This document shows positions 16,123 to 28,500 of a stretch of 64,000 nucleotides of DNA, in pieces. This DNA comes from Cryphonectria parasitica EP155 (taxonomy: Eukaryota > Ascomycota > Sordariomycetes > Diaporthales > Cryphonectriaceae): the NCBI RefSeq assembly GCF_011745365.1, contig NW_024468917.1:1178001-1242000 (forward strand), given 5' to 3'. The translations under genes and the position numbers were made by a program. Positions within the stretch are counted from its first letter, which is position 1. Every line of letters starts with the position of its first letter. The notes below the pieces were generated by a model that worked only from the letters and a program-made list of their open reading frames with translations, was not told the DNA's origin and did no database searches.

Positions 16123-16150
16123 CCGTTGACCGTTGACCGTTGACCGTTGA
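16123..16150. repeat. Four perfect tandem copies of CCGTTGA
   Basis: The 7-base unit CCGTTGA is repeated exactly four times, with no interruption, in the gene-poor stretch upstream of the F-box gene. The unit overlaps TTGACC, which resembles known DNA-binding cores in other kingdoms. No fungal factor can be assigned from sequence alone. Confidence 0.95.
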
Positions 16151-18314
16151 AAAGCCACGCTGGGGTCCCCCCCCCTCCTCTTCGAAGGACAGAAAAAAGC
16201 CGAACGCACCGCGCCTGCGCGTCCAACTGGCGACGGGTTCGCGACCTTCTGAAAGCCTCGTCCCGATTGGCGCCTCCTTTTCTCTTGCAGCCCTTGATCC
16301 TGTCCGGCCTTTTCTCGATATCGATAGCGTCTATAGTGGAGTGGGGCAGCCGAGTGGACGGCCTCGCTCCCAAGCTGCTCCTCGGCTCTCCCCAGTCCTG
16401 GTTCTGGGACTTGACTGGCCCAGACCGCATGTCCGATGAGACCGGCTTACCACCCGACGACCGGAACCTTGTTGTGGGATGGGGCCACTCACCAAGGCTC
16501 TGAGCGGACTCGGCTGACCGCCGCTGCTCGCGCTACAAGGTACCATCCTTGGTACTATTGGTACTACCAAAGGGGATAATTGTAAGGTTTACAGTAGTGA
16601 TTGACAGGCTCCATGAGGCTCAGCGGCCTCTCTCGTGGGTGTGGGCATGGGCTATCGGAGGACAACACCATCCCGTCCTGGACTCAGCCTCAAGCCCGGG
16701 AGCCTCGAAAGTGCATACATACGTATATGGCACATGACGCCTGCTTCAAGAGCTTGCATGAAATGCTCGCAGCAGCGTGCTCGTGGTGGTGGGTAGAGAA
16801 AGGAGGGGGAGAGGGGGGGGGGGAGGAAAGCCACACACATGACAGACCACACACCAGAGCACAGTAACCAGCATGGCCAAGCATGTACCATAGTACCTGT
16901 CCTGTGCCCATCTCCTCTCCTTTGCGCCTGATTCCGCTCCTAGAGGGGCAACTGAAAAACCTCTCATCCCTCGAGCAATGCGGGAAAAGCGGGCCCTCGC
17001 ATGCGGCTACTGCAGGGCGAGTTGCTGCAAGCCGGGGTGTCGAAGAGGATGACTGGGTGAGTCACCAGTCACCGCCATCCACTCGTTTCCCTAGCACAAG
17101 AGTTAAGAGCGACACTCGCGGGACCAGAGCATGGAGCGCCCCACAGAGCACACAGGGCCCCCCCCCCCAGACCCAGAGTTACTCCAGAGCTGGGGGGCCC
17201 AGATAGGCATACCCAGATGCATGGTACCTTGACAGGACAACACCAATGACTACTCAGTACAGAGGAGAGAGGGGACCAGAGAGAGGCTTGTGGGAATGGA
17301 GAGCGAACACAGGCCCGGATGGGGACCACCAATCCATGGCCCTGCTGCTTGCTGCATGTGAGAGGGGCGAATCAAGAAAACGATTGAGCGATTTCGAATA
17401 CCCAAAGTGGGTATTACAACACATTTCTCCAGAAACTACACAATCTGCCCATTGAACAGGCCTGTCTGCGGCCGGAACCAAGTTTATACCCATTTCATGT
17501 TTTCATCACCGTCCTGTCTTCCCTCTCTCTCAACTTACACACACCGCTGCCCGGATCTACAGACAGAATTGCCACTCTCCTGCGAACTCATGGTTCTTGA
17601 CCTGACATGACTTACCACTAGTCTCCGACCTGAGCACGAATCACCCATCGATATTGCTGAATTCCCATCTTTCACCATTCTGTCACTGATCGCCCCTCGA
17701 CCCTCACAATCCCATCTCATCCATCAATACACACACACATACACACGCACGAACGAAACCCAACAGACACATACCCCAGGACCCTGACTCCACGGGAGAG
17801 CTACTGCGAGCACCTTGCTGATGGCCACGGGAGACGGATAGCTCCTAGGCCTTGCAGCTGTCTCGCCCTCTTCCCGCCACGCGGAGACTCAATTCTCTTC
17901 TTGTCTTCGTCCCTTTCTTTTCAATCTTTTTGGTGTGCGTGCGCATCATCGCCTGCTCGACTGGCAGGACTCATACGTATTCATCTTGTTCCTTAGTTGG
18001 GAATCAATCTCAGGGCGGTCCTCGCGCTGGGAAGGGGGGTAAAGAGACCTGAGAAGGAAATCAGAGAGACAGAGAGCCACACAGACACCCATCCACATAC
18101 CTATCTCGTTCTACCTCCCTCCCTCTCTCCCTCCCTCTCTCTCTCTCTCTGTGTACACATACACACAGTCAAGAAGAGAACCATCACACCACCCCCTCTC
18201 CTCAATGCGCATCAGAGGATTGAGTGTTTGAAACGAAACATCTACAGCCATTGAACCCATTGGGGACAGCGGGAGAACACAACCCCTCCCCCTCCTCCCC
18301 TTCGAAACGAAACA

Positions 18315-20215
18315 ATGGCTACAGAAACCAACCCCTTCTACAGCCTGTGGGCACAGGGCGACATCCGGGAGCGCCTCTTCGTCCACCTCAGCAGGTCCGA
18401 CATCTGCGCAGTGCGCCTTTCGAACTCAGCATGCTGTAACCTCGTCACCCGCCGCCTCTTCCAGAGGATACACCTCACCTTCACGGCCAATTCCTTCACC
18501 CGACCCTACCGCGTGGAGGCCCTCGCCCGTATCGGCCACCACATTGAGCACCTCACATTCTACCTGCCACACAGCGAGGCCACCTTCCTCCCACCGCTAA
18601 TACATCCTGCCACTGGCTCCGAGATCTCCTATCTCTACACCCCTCACACGTCCATGGCCTCGACGTTGACAAGACCCAAGTATGGCAACTCGGAGCTGGG
18701 CGACATCCTCACCCAGCAGTACCCGCCCCTGTTCCACGCCGCGACCAACGTGCCCAGCTTCATCCACGCGGTCAAGAACGTGCCCAACCTGCGGCACCTG
18801 TCCATCAAGACGCCCGGTCAGGACCCTGCAGAGAGGTATCGCAGGGACATTGTGGACTACGCCCTCATGTCGCTGCGCATCGCCGTCGAGCGCTCCCCCT
18901 ACCTGAAGAAGCTCAACAAGCTGTCGCTGCACGGGGTCCACCCCGCTGCCTTCCTCTACCTCAAGTTCCAGGACGGCCCCGGCTTCGGCTGCTCGCCTAT
19001 TGCCGGCAAGAGATGGCGCCAGATCCGCAAGATGCACATCGCCGTTGAGGCGTGGGACTTCTACGGGCCCGGCGGACCGGGGCTGGACCAGCTCAAGATC
19101 ATTGACGACTACCTGCGCCAGTTCCAAGACTCGCTCGAGAAGCTGTCATTCACTTGGGTGGGCCAGAAGGGGCCGTGCCCGCTGGCGCTGGCCGAGGACC
19201 CGTTGTTCGACACCCCTAGGGAGAACAAGAAGCTCTTCAACGAGGTCACGAGCCCCATGAGCCCTCTTCCGCCCAGACCCGGCGTCAGGGGCCGCATCCG
19301 CTTCAGCAGGCTGAGGTACCTTCAGGTGCGGAACGCCAGCATGCACGCCGCTCAGCTGCGGGGCCTGGTCGAGAGCCACAGAGATAGCGTCAAGGAGTTC
19401 GACTTTGAGAACGTGGTGCTTCTCAACGGCGGGAACTGGGACGATGCCCTGCAGCCACTCATGAAGTCGCCGACAGAGGAGAACCACCGTGACACGTGGG
19501 CGCGGTACTCGGTCGCCGCCGCTGCCGCAGCAGCAGCAAAAGCAGCAGGTGACGGCAAGAGCGTGCACAGCAGCAGCGGCGAGCAGCAGCAGCAGCAGCA
19601 GCAGCACATGGAGGCAGGATCAGAGCGCGGCAGCCCAACCCTCCCGGAGGAGGCCTTTGTCTCCAGCCCCAGGGCGTCGCGGCACAGTATCGCGGACCGC
19701 GACGAGGTGGAGATCCGGCATCCAAGCGCGGCGGTCGAGGCAGCAGGCAAGGAGCTCCTCGATCTCGAGTCAGAGCTTGAGGCCTCGCTCGGCCTGCATC
19801 TCAGCCAGACCTCGTCATCGGACCAGACCATTCGATGCGGCGAGGGGTCTTTCGACGACGGCGACTCATACTCGTACTATGGCGATGAGGCTGAGACCAT
19901 CATCGTCGAGCTGGACCGCGACATCGACTCGGCTATCAACCTGACTAGCACTAACGCCTCCGAGGCCACGCTGGTACCCTTCAGCACCAAGCTCAAGAAG
20001 CGCGTGCGCAAGCGCCGCAGAAAGCCCTGGCACCCCAAGCGCGAAGGTGAGGACGGCTGCACAGACGATGATGACCAACAGCAGCGAGCTGGGCTCGCCC
20101 TGGCGCCAACCAAGAGCAACCGCTCGCGCGAGGAGGTCTTGGCGGACAAGGACAAGGACAAGTATGCCCTCAAGAACATCCTCGGCCACAAGCGCAGCAA
20201 CTCGACGTCGCAGGC

Positions 20216-20256
<41 letters not shown>

Positions 20257-21314
20257 GGCCCAACAAGCTGCAGAAGGCGCCGCCGCCGCCGGTGACGGTG
20301 TATGGCCCCAACCGCTCGCGCCAGAGCAGTGACCCCATGCCGTACATGGCGGGCAACCACGAAAATGCGACAACCTACGAGCTGCCTCTGGTTATCGCGA
20401 GCGACGACGAGTCTCCGCCCAGCTATCACCGCACGACGCAGTGGCCCAGGCCCCGCGCGTCAAGCTACCCTGTCCCTCCGCCGCCGAGCTACCCTGCGCC
20501 CCCGCCTCCTTCCTATGCGGCACCACCGCCGCCGCTGTCATCGTCCTCCTCACTCTCCTTGTCCTCGTCCTCCGTCATGCCTGCCCCTGCTGCACAGTCG
20601 ACGCACTCGCTTTCGTCACAGTCTGTCCACTCCATCCCCGAGGAGCAGGAGCCGGCAGAAGACGGGATGGTGGCGCCGCTCAACATCTCAGCGCCCATCA
20701 TCTCGACCGAGGCGCTTCCTGTGCTGCTGCAGCCCATGGTGTACAACCCGCAGGCCAGCACGACGTCGATTGCCATCTCGGTCGCAGCGAGCATGCCGGG
20801 GTCCAGGGGCAGCGGGGCGGAGAGCATCCACAGCACGCACAGCAGCAGCACCACCACCACCACCACCCAGACCAGCAAGAGCTACCACCATCAGCACCAA
20901 CACAGCTTCAGCAGCAACGGCGGCGGGCACAACGTCAACGAGGGCCTGTCGGCGGTGCAGCGCAACCTGGAGCAGGAGGAGATCCAGCGGCGGTTCGCCG
21001 AGGACGCCGAGGCCCGCACAAGCGCGCTCAAGAAGGCTCGCGAAGCGGTGCTCGAGAAGCTGGGCCGGCTGCAGGGCAAGGAGGGTAAAGTGGACGAGGA
21101 GGAGCTGCTGGATATGCACCCGGCACTGCAGGACGAGTATGGGCTCCGGCCGCGTGGGGGTAGCGGCGGGAGCGGGCGGCTCAGGGAGCTATTTGGAGCA
21201 GTGCGAAGTAATTCCAACGGGGGCGAGAAGGGCCATGCTGAAGGCTTATACATGAATGTGGAGGAGAGTAATACGGTGCTGGTGCCTCTGGTATTCAGCC
21301 CCACCCGAGGCTGA
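18315..21314 (+). CDS. F-box-like large protein with polyglutamine tracts
   Basis: A single uninterrupted exon of 999 residues. The N-terminus (about 1-50) resembles the degenerate F-box of large fungal families: a helix ending RERLFVHLSRSDICAVRLS, followed by RLFQRIHLTF. After it comes a region rich in leucine-repeat-like segments (NLRHLSIK, LNKLSLHGVH, IEHLTFYL) to about residue 385. F-box proteins recruit substrates to SCF ubiquitin ligases; that role is inferred here from the fold pattern. The second half is low complexity: an alanine run near 401, glutamine runs near 424 and 636 (encoded mostly by CAG), a basic patch KKRVRKRRRKPWHPK near 560, proline/tyrosine repeats near 715-735, serine-rich stretches, and a charged helical, perhaps coiled-coil segment near 880-935. 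The start is the first ATG after a CT-rich leader. The substrate is unknown. Confidence 0.75.
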
Positions 21315-23879
21315 GCGAGAGCGAGGCGGGTGGAATGATGCTTCAAGAAGGCGAAGGAAAGAGAAGACAGGGTGTCTTGTCGTTGATGTGTTTTCTGGGT
21401 CGTTTTCAGCTTGAGGTTGTTGTTTGGTTAGTTGGGCTGGTCGGTCAGGAGGTTGGTTGGTTTGCATAACAACAGTACGCATAACGCTATGTTGCCCAGG
21501 TCCACGCACTGGCGCATACGCGCACACACATCATATCGGGGATCACAGGACGGCGGGGTTTTTAACAAAGGGTCATCTGGAGGTGCTCAAGTGCTGAGGC
21601 CGCACAGGGTTGGTTGGTTGCATGAAATCATCACGGGTTCAACGGATAGGTAACTGGGAAATTTCGGGCTGGGAAATCTTTTGGGGAGGGCAGTGGGATG
21701 AAGGCAAGAGAGGAGACGAGAGAAAGTGGGAAGAAGACTGCTCGGTGGCGGATGTCTAATGTTTGATGAAGAACGAAAGAGAGACAGACGTGCAACATTG
21801 TCTCTGTTGATGATGGTCGTTGGCCGGGCTTTGTCTTGTTGCTAACGAGCGCCAGAGCCTTGGGTCAGATCAATGACGTTATGAATTTTCTCCTTTTTTT
21901 CCCCCTCCCATTTCTGAACGACGACCTTTCGAATGTACATATGGACCACGTTTTTCCACGTTTTTCCTATCTCTCTCCCTCTCTGTCTGTCTGTCTGTGT
22001 CTCCGAGTCTTTTCTTTGCTCTCTTAATGATATTGATACTCCTTTATAGCAGCATCTGTGTGCTTGCTCACTAGGTACTTAGTAGTCACGAAAATAATAT
22101 GATATTGGAATAAAAACGAACAGAGAAAGAACACAAAAAAGAATGAAAGAAGAACAACAGACAGGCGAGCTTAGGTTTGGGCCTTAGGCATTTCCAAGTT
22201 CTAGTGCTGGTCCTGTAACGGCCTCTCGGCTCCTCCCGAGCAAGTAGGCAGTTTAGGCCGTCAGTTGGGTGCTGGTAGAAACGCCAACAAGGGAGGCAGA
22301 TTGAGAGTCTTTTCCTCTTTTCCCCCTTTATTTTGTGTCTCTTGAATCGGGGTTCGAAGGGCGTGTGGTCCAGGGACACAGTGGAAAAGGCTGAGGTTGT
22401 GGCGCTTTCGTGGCCCCACCCTCTGTCCTTCTACTCTCTTTTCTGCTTTCTTTCCTTCAATCTCAATCTCAATCTTCTTTTTCTTCTCCTCTCACTCGAC
22501 AATGATTACACCGCTTCTCCCAGGAGCCCATCCGTCGATGTAAGGGTTGTTGGATACTTTCAGGGCTGGCTTTCAAGGTTGAGAATGCGACATCTGGATG
22601 GAACGGCATTGGCTGGAAGGGCAAAAACGTGGCGCGAATCCGCGCGAGGGCTTTACACCGTTCAGCTCGGTGCTTGTTACAGGGAATGGACTGTTTACAG
22701 AGAAGCTTTGGCCTTTCTTTCTTCTCTCTCTTCTCCTCTTTTACTCTTTTCTCTATCAGTCCTCACCCATCTAGACATGTCGTGAGAAGAAAAAGGATTA
22801 GAGTTGAGGTTCAAATAGAGTGATGGCGGGTCACAGAATCGGTCATCTCTTTTGTCACATGGCTTACCATCCTGCGGGGATTAGAATTACTCTTTAAGAT
22901 TTCAAAATCTATCCATCTGGGCTGAGAATGAACATTACGGCCAGGATGCCGAGGAAAATGCTTTTTCCGCCTTCCTTTTAATTCTTATAATTAATATTAT
23001 TATTATTGCTATGTATGGTTCAGCCTCAACCAGCTCGTCCGCCTTGTAGGGAATGGCACTTTGTTTTTCGGTGGTGGCTTTTTCTTCTTCTTTCTGTCTT
23101 TCCCTTTCTTCCTATTCGGGAGGGGGTAGAAATTAGTTGACTACTATGTACCCGGCCGTGCCGAGGCGATGGGTCAGTTGGCTACTTTATTCCGAGGTTG
23201 TTAGTAAGTAATAACCTATGTTCCCCCCCAAAGGGCATGGCCAATAAGGGGAACGAAGAAGAGAAGACTACATGGGGGCCACGAGGAGATCTGAGCCACG
23301 ATAACTCTAATCGCAGTTTCAATAAAAAATAAAATAAAAATGAAAAAAGAGAGAGAGAAGGAGAGAGAAGAGACATTGAATGGGGGAAAAAAATTTATAG
23401 AGAATAATTAATTGCTTCTTTATTTCGGTGAGACAAGATGGATGCGTAGACAGGCTTACGAGGTTTTTCCGTAGCGCGGCTATGGTATTATGGTGCAGCA
23501 GTGATACGTACCCTCTCAGGGCATCCGCTTGTGGTTAGCAAGAGATGCCTGCGAGTGGTCTAGACCCTACAGGACCGGACGAGTCCATGCGCCGGAGTCG
23601 ATCCCCCTCAGCAATCCTCGATCCTGGGTTCCCCTGTTTCCTCTTTTTTCTTTTTCTTCCTTTTCCCTTTTTTCCTGCATGGGTGATAGGAATTGCCCTT
23701 CTGAGAAAATTGAGGCAATAGGCTGGCCCAGTCAGCGAGGGAGCACGCAAAGGCTAGGCCCACCTGAGGACGACAGACCGAGATTGACCGTTTGGTTACT
23801 ACATGGTTCTCAATTTGTCTCTTCTTACCATGGTACGGGTGTGTCTGAGAGTGAGTAGGAGAGAGGATGTGGGGGGTGG

Positions 23880-23954
<75 letters not shown>

Positions 23955-25524
23955 GTGAATGAGCCTGCAAGGGAGGTTGGACTGTTAGGTTCTCCAAAAG
24001 TCAGATGTCGACCCCAGTACCATAGTATCTAAGCACAATCCCATCCCATCCTTCTGACAGGCTGATGGCACATGTACTAAGCCCTCTACTGCAGAATTGA
24101 GGTGTGTGTCCCATAGCACTAGAATACCATAGTCGCCCTCTTTCCCCTCTCTTCTCCCCCCTGTCGGTTTTGGTCTGGGGCCCCAGGGATACGCCCTGGG
24201 ATTTACCAGGGCGCCCCCAGCGGTTGAGACCCACTATACCCAGCACGCCCCCCCCCGGTGCAGTAAGTCTTTCTCATGCGTGCACTTCCCTTTCTTTCCC
24301 TCGTGCAGCGCATCGCATGTTTGCAGGCCTCAATGTTTCTCAAGTGCCCTCCCTCTTGCTTGTTTCATAACTCCCTTTTCTCTGGCCCCTCGCTCACTCC
24401 TCACCTGAAAGAAACCATCGATTCGACGATCGACGCCCTCCTGTCGATATTGTCCACAGCCTTCAATCCAGTGGCCGTTTGAGGAACATCTGCCATCCCC
24501 GGATAAGTAGCAAGAAAAGTCCAGGATCAACCTTTGGGGAAGTTCTCGGCCAGGTGCATCGATCCATCTGCCTGCAGGTGATTTGAACCCTCGGATCTGC
24601 CCTGTCAGATTCTCAAACCTCTGTCAAGAGGAGGACAGAGCAGAAAAAGCAAGACTTGCCGATCATTGTTCCAACCTAATAGCTGGAGACTTCAGCCGTG
24701 ATCGACGTCGCGGCGGGACGGAAGACACGAACAGGCTACTGGCACAGGCACAGACTTTGAGTCCACCTCCCATTTCTGGGTCCAGACCCTCCAAAACTCT
24801 CTCTCTCCATAATCGTTTTCACACACTCTTTTTCTCCCTTTCTATTTTTATATTAATACACATTCATACACATAATTCGCCTTCCCTCCTCTCGCGTCGC
24901 AACCATTGTCACGACTACGACTGCTACTGCTGCCGCCGCCGCCAGCGCATCAACAACCCTCCCCCCCCCCCCTCTTTCGGGGCCTTCGACGGCCTTCCAG
25001 CCTTGGTACCCACATTCATCAACCCCCGACGTGCGAAAGGACACCCATCTCGGCATTCCTCGAAGGACACGACACCACAGCGCCACGGGAGATATTAAAA
25101 ACGACTACGAGGCTACGGGGGCAGTGGGGACCTCTACTGTGTTTCTCAGAGACCCGACCAACTTTTCCTCTCCTCATTGTGGTTGGCCCTCTCGTCAAAT
25201 TGCGCAACCAGGCACGCTCTTCATCTCTGCCTCTCTTTCTCTATATCCTAGAGATCTTGTGTTCCCTCCGAAATCAACCCTCAACTCAGGAGGCTAGGCA
25301 ACGGCCGAGTATCTGTGTTACCGTCGCCTCGGACATCGTCTCACTGACGCTCTCTCTGTAACACCGTACGCGGCAAGCCTCGCTCAGGTGAATCCTGATC
25401 TCACACTCTCACACACTCTTCTCACTCTTGACGGCGCAACCAGGCTCGAGCTCCATGGCCAGAGGATGCCGGCCCTGCTAGAGCTCCACCCAGACTTGAT
25501 ATAGTCTATCACACACCGCCCAAC
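21315..25524. other. 4.2-kb intergenic region upstream of the hybrid histidine kinase
   Basis: No supported gene. The F-box 3' region comes first. A T/C-rich stretch (about 22420-22500) and an AT-rich stretch (22970-23010) follow. A compound TG/AG/TG microsatellite lies at 23881-23952. TACCATGGTA and TACCATAGTA-type palindromes lie at 23826, 24016 and 24124, and a 7-bp hairpin (CCCAGGG, spacer ATACG, CCCTGGG) at 24182-24200. From about 24700 onward the sequence looks like a long C-rich leader of the kinase gene. Confidence 0.55.
23881..23952. repeat. Compound microsatellite (TG)8(AG)12(TG)16
   Basis: Read directly: TG 23881-23896, AG 23897-23920, TG 23921-23952. Intergenic. Confidence 0.95.
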
Positions 25525-28500
25525 ATGAGATACAGGGTGAGGATCGCCATCCGGGAGCAGCTCGCATTCCTGGTCACCTTTGCCGTCCTCCTCGCCCTCG
25601 CCATCCTCTCCGTGCCGACATGGATCTACGTAAACAACTTTGTCGTCGGCGTCGAGGAGGACAGCCTCTCCCTGGCTGCCTCCCTGAAGGCCACACGTAT
25701 CGCCTCCGAGATCACGCTCGTCCAGACCATGATCGAGACGATATCCACCAGGATCCTAATCCAGCAGTCGCTCGAAACCTTCTACCAGGGCAACACAAGC
25801 GCTTCCAACTGGGTCAACACCGAGGCGGATATGCAGAGTGCGCTGGGGTCTGGGAGTGGCAACCTCTACCAGGCCAAGATCTTCTCCAGAAACAGCACCG
25901 GCCCCTCGTACGGCCTCTTTAACGTGACTGGGCTCACCACCCCACAGATCCTGCTGCCCTACGAAAACTCGGCCGGCGCTCCCGTCTATCTAGGCGACGA
26001 GGATGGCGGCTTTCCTCCTTCATTGTATCCGAACATCACGTACGTGGACACAGGCGCCGCCAGCGCGACGGACCCGAACACGAATGTCTACGCAGCCTAC
26101 GCCTTCTCAGATGTCCGCCTCAGCGAGAATGCCGGTCTTCTGCTGGGACCGCTGGTCATCAACGACACGTTTGCCCTGATGTCGCTCACCATCCCGATGA
26201 GATCCAACGCCGGTGGGACCTTCATCCTGGGCTACATGACGGTCGTGGCCTCGGCGTCCACCATTGTCGATGTGGTCTCTTCACGAGAAGGCATGGGCGA
26301 GTCCGGCGTGCTGTTGATCATCGGCCCCACGGCCGGCTCCAACAGGTTTAACGCATCCAACCCGGCGAGCAACGCAACCTATGTTCCCCCCGATCTGTCC
26401 ACCTTTGAAAACATCTCGGTGCATTTCGTCCTCCCGCCGCAACCAGCCGCGGGCGGCACCAACAGACACGAGACGGCGGCGTCCGAATCGGGAGACTTTG
26501 GTGCCTCGTTTCCCCTGAAGGACTACCCAGCCGCACTGTGGGAGTTTTCGAAGCAGATTGCCGAGGTCAACAATGCCAGCTCCGACCTGTGGACGCACAA
26601 CGAAGAGGGGACCGCCGTCTCTGTCGGGTATGCACGGACGCAGAACGAGCTTGTCAACTGGACCGTGGTGGTGGAGCAGGCCCGCTGGGAGGCGACTGCT
26701 CCCATCAACACGCTACGCAAGATCCTGCTGGGCTGTACCTTTGGCACGGCCGGGCTGGTTCTGCTGCTGATCATCCCCTGTGCACACTGGAGCGTTCTGC
26801 CCATCCGCCGGCTCAAGGCCGCCACGGAAAGGTCCGTCGCCCCACCGGGGTATCATGACGAGCTCGACCTCTTTGAAGGCTACGACGCAAACGGCAACTA
26901 CTCGGGAAGCACATCGAAACGGTCCGCCAAGGGCTTCATCGCGTGGATCTCTCGCGAGATCCGGCGCCGGCGGAGGAGGTTTGCGAGCTCGCACACGGAC
27001 ACAGATCCGAACCGGCGCGTCTTCAAGATCCCTGGCAAGGTCGAGGTCCGCAAGGTCTTGGTCACCGACGAGCTGACGGAGCTCACCGAGGTGTTCAACG
27101 AGATGACCTCCGAGCTCCTCAAGCAGTACAACTCCCTCGACAGCAGGGTGCAGGAGCGGACGCGGGAGCTCGAGATCAGCAAGAAGGCTGCAGAGGCTGC
27201 CAACGAGAGCAAGACCTTGTTCATCGCCAACATCTCCCACGAGCTCAAGACGCCGCTCAACGGAATCATGGGCATGTGTGCCGTGTGCATGGAGGAGGAT
27301 GATGTCGTCAGGATCAAGCAGTCTCTGAAGACGCTGTACAAGTCCGGTGTGTACTCTGTCGCCCCCTTTTATTTTTACTCGGGGCGTATCTTTTTCTTGG
27401 TGTTTTGTTCTTCCAAATGACCATGGCTAACCTTTGTGTGTGTATGTGTGTGTGTGCGCGCGCTTTAGGCGATCTTTTGCTTCACCTGCTAGAGGACCTT
27501 CTGAGCTTCTCCAAGAACCAGATCGGTCAACAGGTCTCCTTGGAGGAGCGTGAGTTCAGGCTTGGTGACATCCGCTCTCAGATTCTATCTATCTTCGACA
27601 AGCAGGTTAGGGAGGGCCGGATCACACTTACTGCCGACTTTGTTGGACCCGATTTTACCGACCTGACCGGCAGCCCCGAACGGCAATCTCTGGACAGAAG
27701 GCTTCCTGCTGTCGGGCCCCCTGGTATAGGTCGGCTGAAAGACATGTGTCTCTGGGGAGACCAGCATCGGATCCTGCAGGTCATGATCAATCTCGTCAGC
27801 AACAGCTTGAAATTCACCCCTGCGGGAGGAAAGGTCATGGTACGGATACGATGTGTGGGAGAGGTAGAGACAAGCGACGAGTCTCGGGCCTCCTCCTTCT
27901 CTAGGACCTCGAGTCGCCCCGGCCGCAGCCGTCACCGTCTAGGATCGGGCTCCCAGCATTCAGCGAGCTCTAAGGGGGGCACGTCGAACGCGCAGCACCA
28001 GGTTCAGAGGGGCACGGCGCTGGCCATCAATCCCACCGAAGTCAGGACCATCGCCCATACCTCGAGTGTTGAGAGGCCTGTCACGCCGCCGCCGCCCAAC
28101 GCCAAGACATATATGTTCGAATTCGAGGTGGAGGATACCGGTCCGGGTATCCCAGAGCACATGCACCACAGGGTGTTTGAGCCCTTTGTGCAGGGTGACC
28201 TTGGCCTGAGCAGGAAGTTCGGCGGAACAGGACTGGGCCTCAGTATATGCTCGCAGCTGGCAACCCTTATGGGGGGGAATGTATCTCTGCGAAGCACGCT
28301 GGGCGTGGGCACGACTTTTATCGTGCAGATTCCGTTGAAGTATACCAAGGACAAGTGAGCAGCAGACTTCCACTCCAGAGAAAACCTTTATGCGCCCTGA
28401 TGTGCGATAGCTGACAATAACAACCACCACCCTCTCCAGACCTTCTAGCACGGCATCGAGCAGTCTACGGGGGTCCAGGCCGCCTAGCGTCACATCTGAT

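Larger units (their letters stand above)
10993..18314. other. 7.3-kb gene-poor intergenic region
   Basis: No supported coding gene: open frames are short, often simple-sequence translations, and lack recognisable motifs on either strand. From left to right it holds GGT repeats in the SNF1 3' region (about 11095-11130), a GC-rich patch with a perfect 11-bp inverted repeat (11395-11440), an AT-rich patch with A runs (11970-12000), TTTC and T/GA tracts (12420-12560), several G or C homopolymers (near 11247, 12371, 13105, 13724, 14299, 16808 and 17160), an AC microsatellite, the CCGTTGA tandem array, TACCATAGTACC-type palindromes (about 12034, 16539 and 16885), and a CT-rich leader before the F-box gene. 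Confidence 0.5.

Noticed and set aside
22333..22785. 150-codon plus-strand frame in the spacer after the F-box gene
   Set aside because: It begins in low-complexity T/C-rich sequence, has no motif and does not extend by splicing.
24182..24200. Hairpin CCCAGGG-ATACG-CCCTGGG
   Set aside because: Only 7 bp in a GC-rich stretch; too likely by chance to list as a regulatory element.
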